The notes: generated by a model not told the origin, from the sequence alone. A stretch of DNA of 6,269 nt from CAZKTS01 sp964555735 (GCA_964555735.1 CAZKTS010000395.1:1-6269); one strand, 5' to 3'; shown: positions 1-6,267, counted from the first letter of the stretch. Numbers and translations: made by a program.

Positions 1-1
1 C

Positions 2-454
2 CACGGCGCGCACTACGACCTCGACGGTGCACTCGGTCGTCCGACGCCTGTGCAGGACCCCATCCCGGTCCACATCGGCGGCGGCGGACCGAAGCTGACG
101 ATGCCTCTCGTGCGCGACTTCGCGCAGTGGTGGAACTGCACCAGCTACGCGGTGGATCGGCTCGACGAGCTCCGACCGCTCGCCGGGGACGCGCGGATCT
201 CGATCGAGCACCCGATCGGCCTGGCCGCCGACGCCGCCTCGCGCGACGAGGTCGCGGCGGTCACGCAGCGCCGGTTCGGTGCGTGGGGCGGCAACGTGGT
301 GGGGACCGCGAGCGAAGTGATCGACCAGCTCGCCGATGAGGTCGAGCGCGGGGTCGAAGGGTTCGTGATCCAGTTCCACGACTTCGGGAAGCCCGAGACC
401 GTGGCACGGTTCATGACCGAGGTGGCACCGGCCGTGTCCGCGGCAGCTTCGTGA
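2..454 (+). CDS. LLM-class (luciferase-like) F420-dependent oxidoreductase, C-terminal part
   Basis: This is the 3' end of a gene whose start lies left of the window; 150 residues are visible in an open frame that reaches the left edge. A GTG at 50 is in frame, but coding similarity begins before it (residues HYDLDGALGRPTPVQ), so it is not the start. The segment PIPVHIGGGGPKLTMPLV, followed by DFAQWWN, matches the C-terminal barrel region of luciferase-like monooxygenases, where a 'P-x-x-x-GG-x-G-x-x-x' loop binds the cofactor phosphate. The end, with FHDFGKPETVARFMTEVAPAV, is the usual closing helix of these proteins. Members typically oxidise or reduce small molecules in the cytoplasm using reduced F420 or FMN; the substrate cannot be told from this fragment. 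F420 rather than FMN is inferred from the actinobacterial setting. Its last 44 bases overlap the 3' end of the convergent glycosyltransferase gene. Confidence 0.85.
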   Translation, partial: HGAHYDLDGALGRPTPVQDPIPVHIGGGGPKLTMPLVRDFAQWWNCTSYAVDRLDELRPLAGDARISIEHPIGLAADAASRDEVAAVTQRRFGAWGGNVVGTASEVIDQLADEVERGVEGFVIQFHDFGKPETVARFMTEVAPAVSAAAS

Positions 455-1988
455 CGTCGCGCCCCTCCGCGGTGCGGAGCCACTCGAGCTCGCGCAGGTA
501 GGCCCACACCGCGAGCGGCGCCTGGAACGCCTGCACACCCAGGGCGGCCGACGCGCGCGCGACGCCGCGCCGAGGCAGCGCGAGGCCCGCCTCGTCGAGC
601 ACCTCCCGGTGGTACCGGCGCACGAGGGCGGCCGCGGCCAACGAGAGCGGCAGCACGAGCAGCACGTACCAGCCCACCAGCGAGACCTGACCGAAGAGCA
701 GGAACACGAGCGCCTGCACCCAGCCGATGGTGAACACCAGGTCCAGCGCCGGCACCGCGGCGTCGGATGCCCCGAGGAACCGACTGAAGGGGAATCGCAG
801 CCTCCCGATCGAGGACTCGTGCATCGCCGCGAGCAGCCCCCACGTGGCCCGGATCCGACGACGCGCGGCCGTCAGGAGGCTCACGCGCTCCGTCGCGAAG
901 GCGATCGCGAGCGTCTCGTGGAACACCCGCCACCCGCGCTCGAGGAACCGCCACATCAGCACGACGTCGAGTGCGGTGCCCGCGGGCCAGCCGTTGACCG
1001 CTCGCACCGCGTCGGTGCGGAACACCGAGCACGATCCTTCGGCGACCAACGCGCCCTGGAAGAGCCCGTGCACGCGCTGGAGGGCGTCGGTCTGGACCGC
1101 GAGGTCCGCGGCCAGCACCTCGGCGAAGGTGCCGTCGTTGCGGTTGCGGATCAGCGCGTGTCCGGACACCGCGGCGGTGTCGGTGGGCGAGCTGAGCAGG
1201 CGAGCGACCAGCAGACGGACGGCCGACGGGTGGAGGTACACCCCCGCCTCCACCACCGCGACCAACGGAGTGGCGACCAGCGCCAGGGCCGCGTTGCGTG
1301 CGCTCGCGGGCTCCACCCCGGGTGCATCGACCACGTCGAGGTCCACGCCGAGCCGGAGCGCCGCCCGGCGGGCCTCGGCGACGGCCTCGGGATCGTCGGC
1401 GGCGCCGTCGTCGACCACCAGGACGCGGACGGGACCGTCGTAGTCCTGAGCCGCGAGGTACGCGACGGCCGCGACCAGCTCGGTGCGGTTCGCGCACGAC
1501 GGGATCACGACCGTGACCGGTGTGTTCGGCCGGACGATCTTGAGCGGCGGTGGGTCGTCGAGCACGAGGGCCATGCACGTGAACGCCGCGAGGTACGCGG
1601 GGATGTAGACCACCGCGGTAAGCAGCACGACGGCGTACGGCCACGAGACCAGGTCGGCGAGCCCGTCGACGAACGCGAGCGAGATGACGATGCACACGAT
1701 CGCCCAGCCGATCGCTGCCACCTGCGCGATCACGAACTTCGACTGCACGGTGACGTAGCGCCGACCCGACGGCAGCCCGACGAAGTCCGCCACCGGCCGC
1801 AGGGCCGGGAGCGGATACGCGGCATTGGACCGGAACTCGGCGGTGGCGGCCGCGGCCGCAGTCGGTGAGGCGGGCGGCGGCGCTGCGACCGGCGGGGCCG
1901 TCGGCGAAGAAGCGAGCGGTGCGGAGGGCGGCGCGGCGTCGGTGGTCGTCACCGGGCATTGATCGGCATCTCGGCCCTGAGAATTCAC
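411..1988 (-). CDS. Membrane glycosyltransferase family 2, with degenerate catalytic motifs
   Basis: A 525-residue protein with GTG start. Residues 13-50 are a low-complexity Ala/Pro/Ser/Thr stretch. Two membrane segments follow (about 84-107 and 116-142), then a GT-A domain at about 155-390, then two more membrane segments (about 413-433 and 435-456) and a cytoplasmic tail containing ELEWLRT. This is the layout of processive GT2 enzymes such as poly-N-acetylglucosamine or hyaluronan synthases. The first nucleotide-binding motif is intact (VVDDG, 191-195) and SARNAAL at 229-235 matches the family. However, the DxD position reads EAG (247-249), the TED motif reads ALD (339-341) and QxxRW reads RRIRA (377-381). 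It may therefore act on another donor, or be an inactive or regulatory homologue. The start is uncertain: an in-frame GTG at 1952 (residue 13) would give 513 residues, and neither site has a good Shine-Dalgarno. The role in envelope glycan synthesis is inferred from family and membrane topology only. Confidence 0.8.
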   Translation of the reverse strand: MNSQGRDADQCPVTTTDAAPPSAPLASSPTAPPVAAPPPASPTAAAAATAEFRSNAAYPLPALRPVADFVGLPSGRRYVTVQSKFVIAQVAAIGWAIVCIVISLAFVDGLADLVSWPYAVVLLTAVVYIPAYLAAFTCMALVLDDPPPLKIVRPNTPVTVVIPSCANRTELVAAVAYLAAQDYDGPVRVLVVDDGAADDPEAVAEARRAALRLGVDLDVVDAPGVEPASARNAALALVATPLVAVVEAGVYLHPSAVRLLVARLLSSPTDTAAVSGHALIRNRNDGTFAEVLAADLAVQTDALQRVHGLFQGALVAEGSCSVFRTDAVRAVNGWPAGTALDVVLMWRFLERGWRVFHETLAIAFATERVSLLTAARRRIRATWGLLAAMHESSIGRLRFPFSRFLGASDAAVPALDLVFTIGWVQALVFLLFGQVSLVGWYVLLVLPLSLAAAALVRRYHREVLDEAGLALPRRGVARASAALGVQAFQAPLAVWAYLRELEWLRTAEGRDVTKLPRTRPVPPRS

Positions 1989-1991
1989 TCA

Positions 1992-2009
1992 CCCACGTAG
2001 ATTCGTGGG
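1992..2009. repeat. Perfect inverted repeat over the HIT gene promoter, candidate operator
   Basis: CCCACG at 1992-1997 and its exact reverse complement CGTGGG at 2004-2009 flank the six bases TAGATT. The dyad lies in the short divergent region between the glycosyltransferase and HIT genes, and its spacer coincides with the putative -10 box. Such a layout would suit a dimeric DNA-binding repressor, but 6-bp GC-rich arms can arise by chance. The symmetry is seen; the operator role is inferred. Confidence 0.35.
1998..2003 (+). promoter_or_regulatory. Putative -10 box (TAGATT) of a leaderless HIT gene
   Basis: TAGATT fits the actinobacterial -10 pattern TANNNT. It ends six bases before the GTG at 2010, which is where transcription would be expected to begin. 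With no Shine-Dalgarno sequence at a useful distance before that GTG, the simplest reading is a leaderless mRNA beginning at or very near the start codon. No convincing -35 box is seen at normal spacing; a TTGATC at 1959-1964 is too far upstream. Confidence 0.45.
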
Positions 2010-2435
2010 GTGCCCAGCATCTTCACGCGCATCATCGACGGCGACCTGCCCGGGACCTTCGTCTGGCGGGACCCCGAGTGCGTCGCCTTCCTCTCGATCA
2101 ACCCCGTCCAGCCCGGCCACACCCTCGTGATCCCCCGCGAGGAGGTCGACCACTGGGTCGACCTGGACCCGACGCTCGCCGCGCACCTCACGGTCGTGGC
2201 GCAGACCATCGGACGCGCCCAGCACGCGGCCTACGCAGGGGTGCGCGTCGGTCTCCTGATCGCGGGACTGGAGGTGCCGCACACGCACCTCCACGTGATC
2301 CCGATGCACCAGGGCGAGGCCGACCTCCATCTCGACCGCGGCACCACCGCCACGCCCGAGCAGCTCGAGTCCGAGGCGACCAGGATCCGCGCCGCGCTCC
2401 GCGCGCTCGACGCCGACGGCGTCAGCGGCGACTGA
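2010..2435 (+). CDS. HIT-family (histidine triad) protein
   Basis: A 141-residue cytoplasmic protein, a normal length for bacterial HIT hydrolases. It opens with SIFTRIIDGDLPGTFVWRD, typical of the family N-terminus. It carries the strand INPVQPGHTLVIPREEVDHW (30-49) and the catalytic triad HTHLHV (His91, His93, His95). HIT proteins hydrolyse or transfer nucleotides from substrates such as adenosine phosphoramidates and dinucleoside polyphosphates through a histidine-nucleotide intermediate; the actual substrate here is unknown. Upstream of the triad, the Asn and Gln that support phosphate binding in Hint-type proteins are not present: the stretch reads GLLIAGLEV, with Leu87 where Gln is usual. 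The GTG start is chosen because the family N-terminus begins immediately there and a -10 box sits just before it. The gene is divergent from the glycosyltransferase and convergent with potC, so it is probably transcribed alone. Confidence 0.92.
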   Translation: MPSIFTRIIDGDLPGTFVWRDPECVAFLSINPVQPGHTLVIPREEVDHWVDLDPTLAAHLTVVAQTIGRAQHAAYAGVRVGLLIAGLEVPHTHLHVIPMHQGEADLHLDRGTTATPEQLESEATRIRAALRALDADGVSGD

Positions 2436-2436
2436 A

Positions 2437-2449
2437 GCGGCTCAGCCGC
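2437..2449. terminator. Short GC-only hairpin at the HIT/potC convergent junction, possible weak bidirectional terminator
   Basis: GCGGC at 2437-2441 pairs with GCCGC at 2445-2449 around a three-base loop (TCA, which is the potC stop codon read on the other strand). It sits exactly in the six-base gap between the two convergent genes. There is no T-run on either side, so it is not a canonical intrinsic terminator; a five-pair stem in such GC-rich DNA may be chance. Confidence 0.2.
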
Positions 2450-3350
2450 CGGCCTGGTTGCGCTCGCGCACCCGGCCCCAGAGGCTCCCGCTCAGCAGGA
2501 GCACCACGCTGACGATCAGCACCATCGTCGCGAGCACGTTGATCTGCGGCGGGAGCGCGCGTTGGCGTGCGCCGTAGATGTAGAGCGGGAAGGTCACGTT
2601 GTCCGGGCTCGCGTTGAACAGCGTGATGATGAAGTCGTCGAGCGACAGCGCGAACGACAAGAGCGCCGCGGCCAGGATCCCGGGCATCATCAGCGGCAGC
2701 GTCACCTTGCGGAACACTCGCATCGGACCGGCACCGAGGTCGGCGGCAGCTTCTTCCAGCGTCCAGTCGAAGCCGCGCAGTCGCGCCTTGACCGTGAGTG
2801 CGACGAAGCTCACGCAGAACATCACGTGGGCGATGACGATCGTGGCCTCGCCCAGCGTCTGCGGCACCGGTGGCGGATACACCTGCAGGATGAAGAGGCC
2901 ACCGAGCGACGCCCCCAGCACGATCTCGGGGGTGGTCAGCGGCAGCACGAGGAGCATGTTCACCGCGCCGCTGCCGCGGAACTTGTAGCGCGTGAGCGAC
3001 AGCGACACGAGCGCGCCGAACACCAGCGAGACCGCGACCGCGATCACGGCGATCTTGAGGCTGAACAGGAACGCATCTACGAGCTCCGGCACCGCGAACG
3101 GGTGGGCCCAGTTGTCGAGCGTGAAACCCTGCCAGACCAGGTTGAACCGACCCTTCGGGGCGTTGAAGCTGAACAGGACGATCACGAAGATCGGCAAGAA
3201 GAGGTACAGCAGCGCCAGCCCGGCGTAGACGTTGAGGAACCGGTTGCCGGCCCTGCGCATCCACGGCGGCGGGAACACGCGCTCCATCTCGACCTCGGGA
3301 TCGGCGACCTCGACGTCGACGCCGGCGGCGATCGGGGTGGTGGGCGTCAT
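2442..3350 (-). CDS. potC: Polyamine ABC transporter permease, PotC type
   Basis: This 302-residue inner-membrane permease is one of the two channel subunits of the polyamine importer. Predicted membrane segments lie at about 39-62, 97-119, 130-152, 168-188, 226-246 and 271-291. The loop that docks onto the ATPase is canonical: E200-A-A, D204-L-G206, then F213 and LPLMMPGI (218-225). The sequence ALSLDDFIITLF (234-245) is characteristic of PotC/YdcV-type permeases. Compared with E. coli PotC, the N-terminus carries an extra, acidic stretch of about 30 residues (VDVEVADPEVEME). An in-frame Met at residue 22 is an alternative start, but the ATG used here is only four bases after the potB stop, which favours it through translational coupling. 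It is the last gene of the operon and converges on the HIT gene. The polyamine substrate is inferred from family and operon. Confidence 0.92.
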   Translation of the reverse strand: MTPTTPIAAGVDVEVADPEVEMERVFPPPWMRRAGNRFLNVYAGLALLYLFLPIFVIVLFSFNAPKGRFNLVWQGFTLDNWAHPFAVPELVDAFLFSLKIAVIAVAVSLVFGALVSLSLTRYKFRGSGAVNMLLVLPLTTPEIVLGASLGGLFILQVYPPPVPQTLGEATIVIAHVMFCVSFVALTVKARLRGFDWTLEEAAADLGAGPMRVFRKVTLPLMMPGILAAALLSFALSLDDFIITLFNASPDNVTFPLYIYGARQRALPPQINVLATMVLIVSVVLLLSGSLWGRVRERNQAGG

Positions 3351-3354
3351 CGCT

Positions 3355-4233
3355 TCATCCCGTGAGGTCCTCGGTGCCGAGGAACCGCGCGTAGATCAGC
3401 ACGAACACGGTGATGATCACCATGAGCGTGATCGAGAGGGCGGCAGCCGTCGGGTAGTCGAGCTGCACCAGGAACTGGTTCTGCACGACGTTGCCGATCA
3501 TGGCGGTCTTCGGACTGCCGAGGAACTCGGAGTTGATGAAGTCGCCGGACGCCGGGATGAACGTGAGCAGGCTCCCGGCGAACACGCCGGGGAGCGAGAG
3601 GGGCAGCACGACCTTGCGGAATGCGCGCGCGGGTGTCGAGTACAGGTCGTTCGCTGCGGCCACGAGATCCCGGTCGATCTTCTCGAGGCTCACGTAGATC
3701 GGGAGGATCATGAACGGCAGGAAGTTGTAGGTGAGCCCACCGATCACCGCGCCCGGGGTCGCCAGGAGGCCCTGCGTCGGTCCGAGCAGCCCGAGATCTC
3801 GGAGGAGGGCGACCAGCTCGCCCTCATCGCCCAGGATGGTCTTCCACGCGATGGTGCGGATCAGGAAGGTCGTGAAGAACGGGATCACGACGAGGCCGAG
3901 CAGCAGGTTCTTGTAGCGGCCGCCGCGGAACGCGATCACGTAGGCGAGCGGGTAGCCGATCGCGATGCAGAGGATCGTCGCGATCGCCGCGTACAGGAAC
4001 GAGCGCCCGAACTGCGACGAGAACTCCGAGAGGGAGTCGCCGTAGTTCGAGAAGTCCCACGAGAAGGTCAGCTCGGAGGGGCGGAACCGGTCGGGCCGCT
4101 CCGAGAGCGACGTGCGGACGAGCGTGAGGACGGGAACGAGGAAGAAGAGGATGAGCCAGATCACGCCCGGGCTGAGCAACCCGTAGGGCGCGAAGCGACC
4201 CCGCTTCCCTCCGCTGTCGATCGCGCCCTTCAT
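3355..4233 (-). CDS. potB: Polyamine ABC transporter permease, PotB type
   Basis: A 292-residue permease and the partner of PotC in the membrane channel. Six membrane segments can be seen at about 17-39, 78-102, 108-128, 160-183, 212-232 and 263-284. Family landmarks include FFTTFLIRTIAWKTILG (119-135), characteristic of PotB/PotH-type subunits, and SLLTFIPASGDFINSEFLG (221-239). The ATPase-coupling loop reads AAANDLYS (192-199) followed by AFRKVVLPLSLPG (204-216). The Glu and Gly of the consensus EAAxDLG are thus Ala192 and Tyr198, while the hydrophobic LPLSLPG end is intact. The start ATG lies 27 bases after the potD stop and is preceded by GGGGGAG (4245-4251) at a rather long spacing of 11 bases. 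It overlaps nothing and is followed four bases later by potC. Confidence 0.93.
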   Translation of the reverse strand: MKGAIDSGGKRGRFAPYGLLSPGVIWLILFFLVPVLTLVRTSLSERPDRFRPSELTFSWDFSNYGDSLSEFSSQFGRSFLYAAIATILCIAIGYPLAYVIAFRGGRYKNLLLGLVVIPFFTTFLIRTIAWKTILGDEGELVALLRDLGLLGPTQGLLATPGAVIGGLTYNFLPFMILPIYVSLEKIDRDLVAAANDLYSTPARAFRKVVLPLSLPGVFAGSLLTFIPASGDFINSEFLGSPKTAMIGNVVQNQFLVQLDYPTAAALSITLMVIITVFVLIYARFLGTEDLTG

Positions 4234-4260
4234 CGCGACTGTCGCTCCCCCGACCTGCCG

Positions 4261-5397
4261 CTACTTGCCGGTGATCTCCGCGAACTTCTCGTCGAACTTC
4301 TCTTCGTCGCTCTTGCTGAGCTCCTGGTTGAAGACCTTCAGCCGGCTCTGGACGTCCTCGGGCGGGAAGATCAGCGGGCTCTCGGCCAGCTTCGGATCGA
4401 TCGCCGCGAGGTCCGCCTCGATGCCGTCGACCGGGGAGATGTACTGCACGAAGGCCGCGACCCGCGCCGCGTTGGCGACGTCGTAGAAGTAGTCCATCCA
4501 CGCCGCGACCTGGGCCTTGCGCTTGGCGCTGGCGACCCAGACCATCGTGTCGGCCCAGCGCATGCCGCCCTCGTCGGGGATGACGAACCGCAGGTTGTCG
4601 TTGTCGAGCGTGAGCTGGGCGACGTCGCCCGACCAGCCGACGCAGGCGGCGAAGTTCCCGTCCACCAGATCGTCCTGGTAGTCGTTGCCGGTGAAGCGCC
4701 GCACCTGACCCTTGTCGACCTCCTTCTGGAGGCGGTCGAGCGCGGGCTCGGCCTGCTTGTACGTGACCGTCGCCGGATCGATCCCCTCCGCGAGGCACGC
4801 GAGCCCGACGGTGTCGCGCATCTCGGAGAGCATCCCGACCTTGTTCTTGAACTTGGGGTCGTAGAGGTCGGTGAAGCTGGTCAGCTCCCGGCCGGTGACC
4901 TCGAGGTTGTACGCGATGCCGGTCATGCCGGTCTGCCACGGGAGCGTGTACTCGCCGCTCGGGTCCCACGGTGCGTCCTGGAGTCCGGGCGAGACGTTCG
5001 CCGCGTTGGGGATGTCGTCGAGCGGCAGCTTCTGCACGTACTTCAGGTCGATGAGCCGCTTGGCCATCCAGCTCGTCGGGATCGCGATGTCGAAGCCGGG
5101 GTACTGGTCCTGGCTGAACTGGCGCTGGTACTTCGCGAAGAACTCGTTGTTGTCGTTGAGGCTCTCCGAGTACTTCAGGCTCACGCCGGTCTGCTTCGAG
5201 AAGTCGCTCTTCGACTTCTTGTCGATGTAGAGCGGCCAGTTGAGGACCGACAGGCTGCCGCCGACGTCGCCGCCCGACCCGCCCGAACCGGCGAACGCGA
5301 CACCGGAGCCGAGGATCGTGCTCCCGAGCGCGAGCCCTCCGGCCATCGCGCCACCGCGCGCGAGGAACTGACGACGGCTGATGCTGGCTCGGCTCAT
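4261..5397 (-). CDS. potD: Polyamine-binding protein of ABC transporter, Tat-exported, PotD type
   Basis: A 378-residue extracytoplasmic solute-binding protein. The N-terminus has a twin-arginine motif (S-R8-R9-Q-F-L) followed by a hydrophobic run GGLALGSTILGSGVAFA (20-36), so it should be exported folded through the Tat pathway. A plausible signal peptidase I cut follows AFA at 36. There is no lipobox cysteine and a Gly/Ser linker follows. The mature part starts with LSVLNWPLY (49-57), the usual PotD/PotF opening strand, where Trp54 and Tyr57 correspond by eye to polyamine-contacting aromatics of E. coli PotD. Other family segments are DIAIPTSWM (103-111), GWSGD (254-258) and PDEGGMRWADTMVW (274-287), the last with Trp281 and Asp283 at expected ligand positions. 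Start choice is firm: AGGAG lies six bases before the ATG. Spermidine, putrescine or a related cationic ligand is likely but not decidable here. Confidence 0.94.
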   Translation of the reverse strand: MSRASISRRQFLARGGAMAGGLALGSTILGSGVAFAGSGGSGGDVGGSLSVLNWPLYIDKKSKSDFSKQTGVSLKYSESLNDNNEFFAKYQRQFSQDQYPGFDIAIPTSWMAKRLIDLKYVQKLPLDDIPNAANVSPGLQDAPWDPSGEYTLPWQTGMTGIAYNLEVTGRELTSFTDLYDPKFKNKVGMLSEMRDTVGLACLAEGIDPATVTYKQAEPALDRLQKEVDKGQVRRFTGNDYQDDLVDGNFAACVGWSGDVAQLTLDNDNLRFVIPDEGGMRWADTMVWVASAKRKAQVAAWMDYFYDVANAARVAAFVQYISPVDGIEADLAAIDPKLAESPLIFPPEDVQSRLKVFNQELSKSDEEKFDEKFAEITGK

Positions 5398-5403
5398 GGT
5401 TGG

Positions 5404-5408
5404 CTCCT
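5404..5408 (-). promoter_or_regulatory. Shine-Dalgarno of potD overlapping the potA stop codon
   Basis: On the minus strand the sequence TAGGAGCCAACCATG contains the potA stop TAG, an AGGAG core that shares two bases with it, and the potD ATG six bases further on. This is the strongest ribosome-binding site in the window. It fixes the potD start and suggests re-initiation or coupling, so that potD, usually needed in excess over the other subunits, is well translated. Confidence 0.75.
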
Positions 5409-6267
5409 ATGCGTCGGTTCGGGTGAAGTGGATCTGCTCGATCTCGTCGATCTCCTCGGTGCCACCGTGACGCGGATCGACGCCCGGGAGCAGGCGCCCG
5501 GCCTCGTGGTCCCACGTCAGCCACACCTCGGAGCCCGGCCGCAGCGCGGGAAGGTCGTCCTCGGGCCCGACGTGGGCGACGACCTCGCTGTCGTCGGCCG
5601 TGCTCGCCGCCGCGCGCACCAGCGGGCCCTGAAAGGTGAGGTCGGTCACGGTGGCGCGCAGCGCCGCCCCGTCGGTCGGCTGCGCGGCAGCAACCTTGAT
5701 CCGCTCGGGACGGATCATCAGCGTGGCGCGGACACCGGACCCGGCCGCGGTCTCGCCCCGCACCACGGACGTGCGCGTGCCGCCGGGGAGCTCGACCTCC
5801 GCGTCGTCACCGATGACCGACCGGACCGTCACCGGCACGAGGTTGGCGACGCCGATGAAGCCGGCGACGAAGATCGAGGTCGGGCTGCTGTAGATCTCCT
5901 CGGGGGTGCCGATCTGCTGCACCTCGGACTCGTTCATGACCGCGATGCGGTCCGACATCGTCAGTGCCTCTTCCTGGTCGTGCGTCACGTAGATGAACGT
6001 GATCCCGACCTCACGCTGGATGCGCTTGAGCTCGATCTGCATCGCCTGGCGCAGCTTGAGGTCGAGCGCGCCCAGCGGCTCGGCGCGCAGCAGCGCGCTC
6101 GGGTTGTTGACGTGTGCGCGCGCGAGCGCGACCCGCTGCTGTTGACCACCCGAGAGCTGGCCGGGCTTGCGGTTCGCGAAGTCCGACAGGCGCACGACCT
6201 CGAGCAGGTCGTCGACTCGCTTCGCAACCTCGGCGCGACCGACCTTGCGGCTCTTCGGTCCGAACGC
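5407..6267 (-). CDS. potA: Polyamine ABC transporter ATP-binding protein, PotA type, lacking N-terminus at window edge
   Basis: The first gene of the visible operon; 286 residues are seen and the open frame runs off the right edge. The Walker A and Q-loop regions, usually within the first ~100 residues, are outside the window. Numbering from the edge, the signature LSGGQQQR is at 38-45, the D-loop GALD at 66-69 and the H-loop IYVTHDQEEAL at 92-102, all intact. The Walker B motif is not: where the family has LLLDEP this protein reads LLRAEP (59-64), so the Mg-coordinating Asp is Ala62 and the preceding Leu is Arg61, while the catalytic Glu63 remains. The C-terminal part (about 140-286) is a TOBE regulatory domain with the typical IRPERIKV segment. 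The in-frame GTG at 6195 is internal, because family sequence (AFGPKSRKVGRAEVAKRVDDL) continues upstream of it. The protein should sit on the cytoplasmic face, bound to PotB and PotC, and drive import by ATP hydrolysis, unless the Walker B change impairs it. Confidence 0.92.
   Translation of the reverse strand, partial: AFGPKSRKVGRAEVAKRVDDLLEVVRLSDFANRKPGQLSGGQQQRVALARAHVNNPSALLRAEPLGALDLKLRQAMQIELKRIQREVGITFIYVTHDQEEALTMSDRIAVMNESEVQQIGTPEEIYSSPTSIFVAGFIGVANLVPVTVRSVIGDDAEVELPGGTRTSVVRGETAAGSGVRATLMIRPERIKVAAAQPTDGAALRATVTDLTFQGPLVRAAASTADDSEVVAHVGPEDDLPALRPGSEVWLTWDHEAGRLLPGVDPRHGGTEEIDEIEQIHFTRTDA

Noticed and set aside
609..1868. 419-codon plus-strand frame antisense to the glycosyltransferase
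   Set aside because: The product is Arg/Glu/His/Gln-rich without hydrophobic core or motifs, as expected for the complement of a GC-rich coding frame.
145..1992. Long minus-strand open frame of 615 codons covering the glycosyltransferase and part of the oxidoreductase
   Set aside because: Its translation is an Arg/Gly/Ala-rich string with no family features; the overlapping frame gives a convincing membrane glycosyltransferase. It is a high-GC shadow.
2562..3365. 267-codon plus-strand frame antisense to potC
   Set aside because: Highly charged, low-complexity translation; the opposite strand encodes a textbook permease.
4235..4245. Small palindrome GCGAC-T-GTCGC between the potB ribosome-binding site and its ATG
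   Set aside because: Only four pairs with a three-base loop are possible; too weak to propose translational control.
3824..5524. 566-codon minus-strand frame spanning the end of potA, all of potD and part of potB
   Set aside because: It is out of frame with three clearly recognisable genes, and its translation is Arg/Pro/Gly-rich filler.
6193..6195. GTG at 6195 as the start of potA
   Set aside because: Family-like coding sequence continues upstream to the window edge, and starting here would remove Walker A and the Q-loop.
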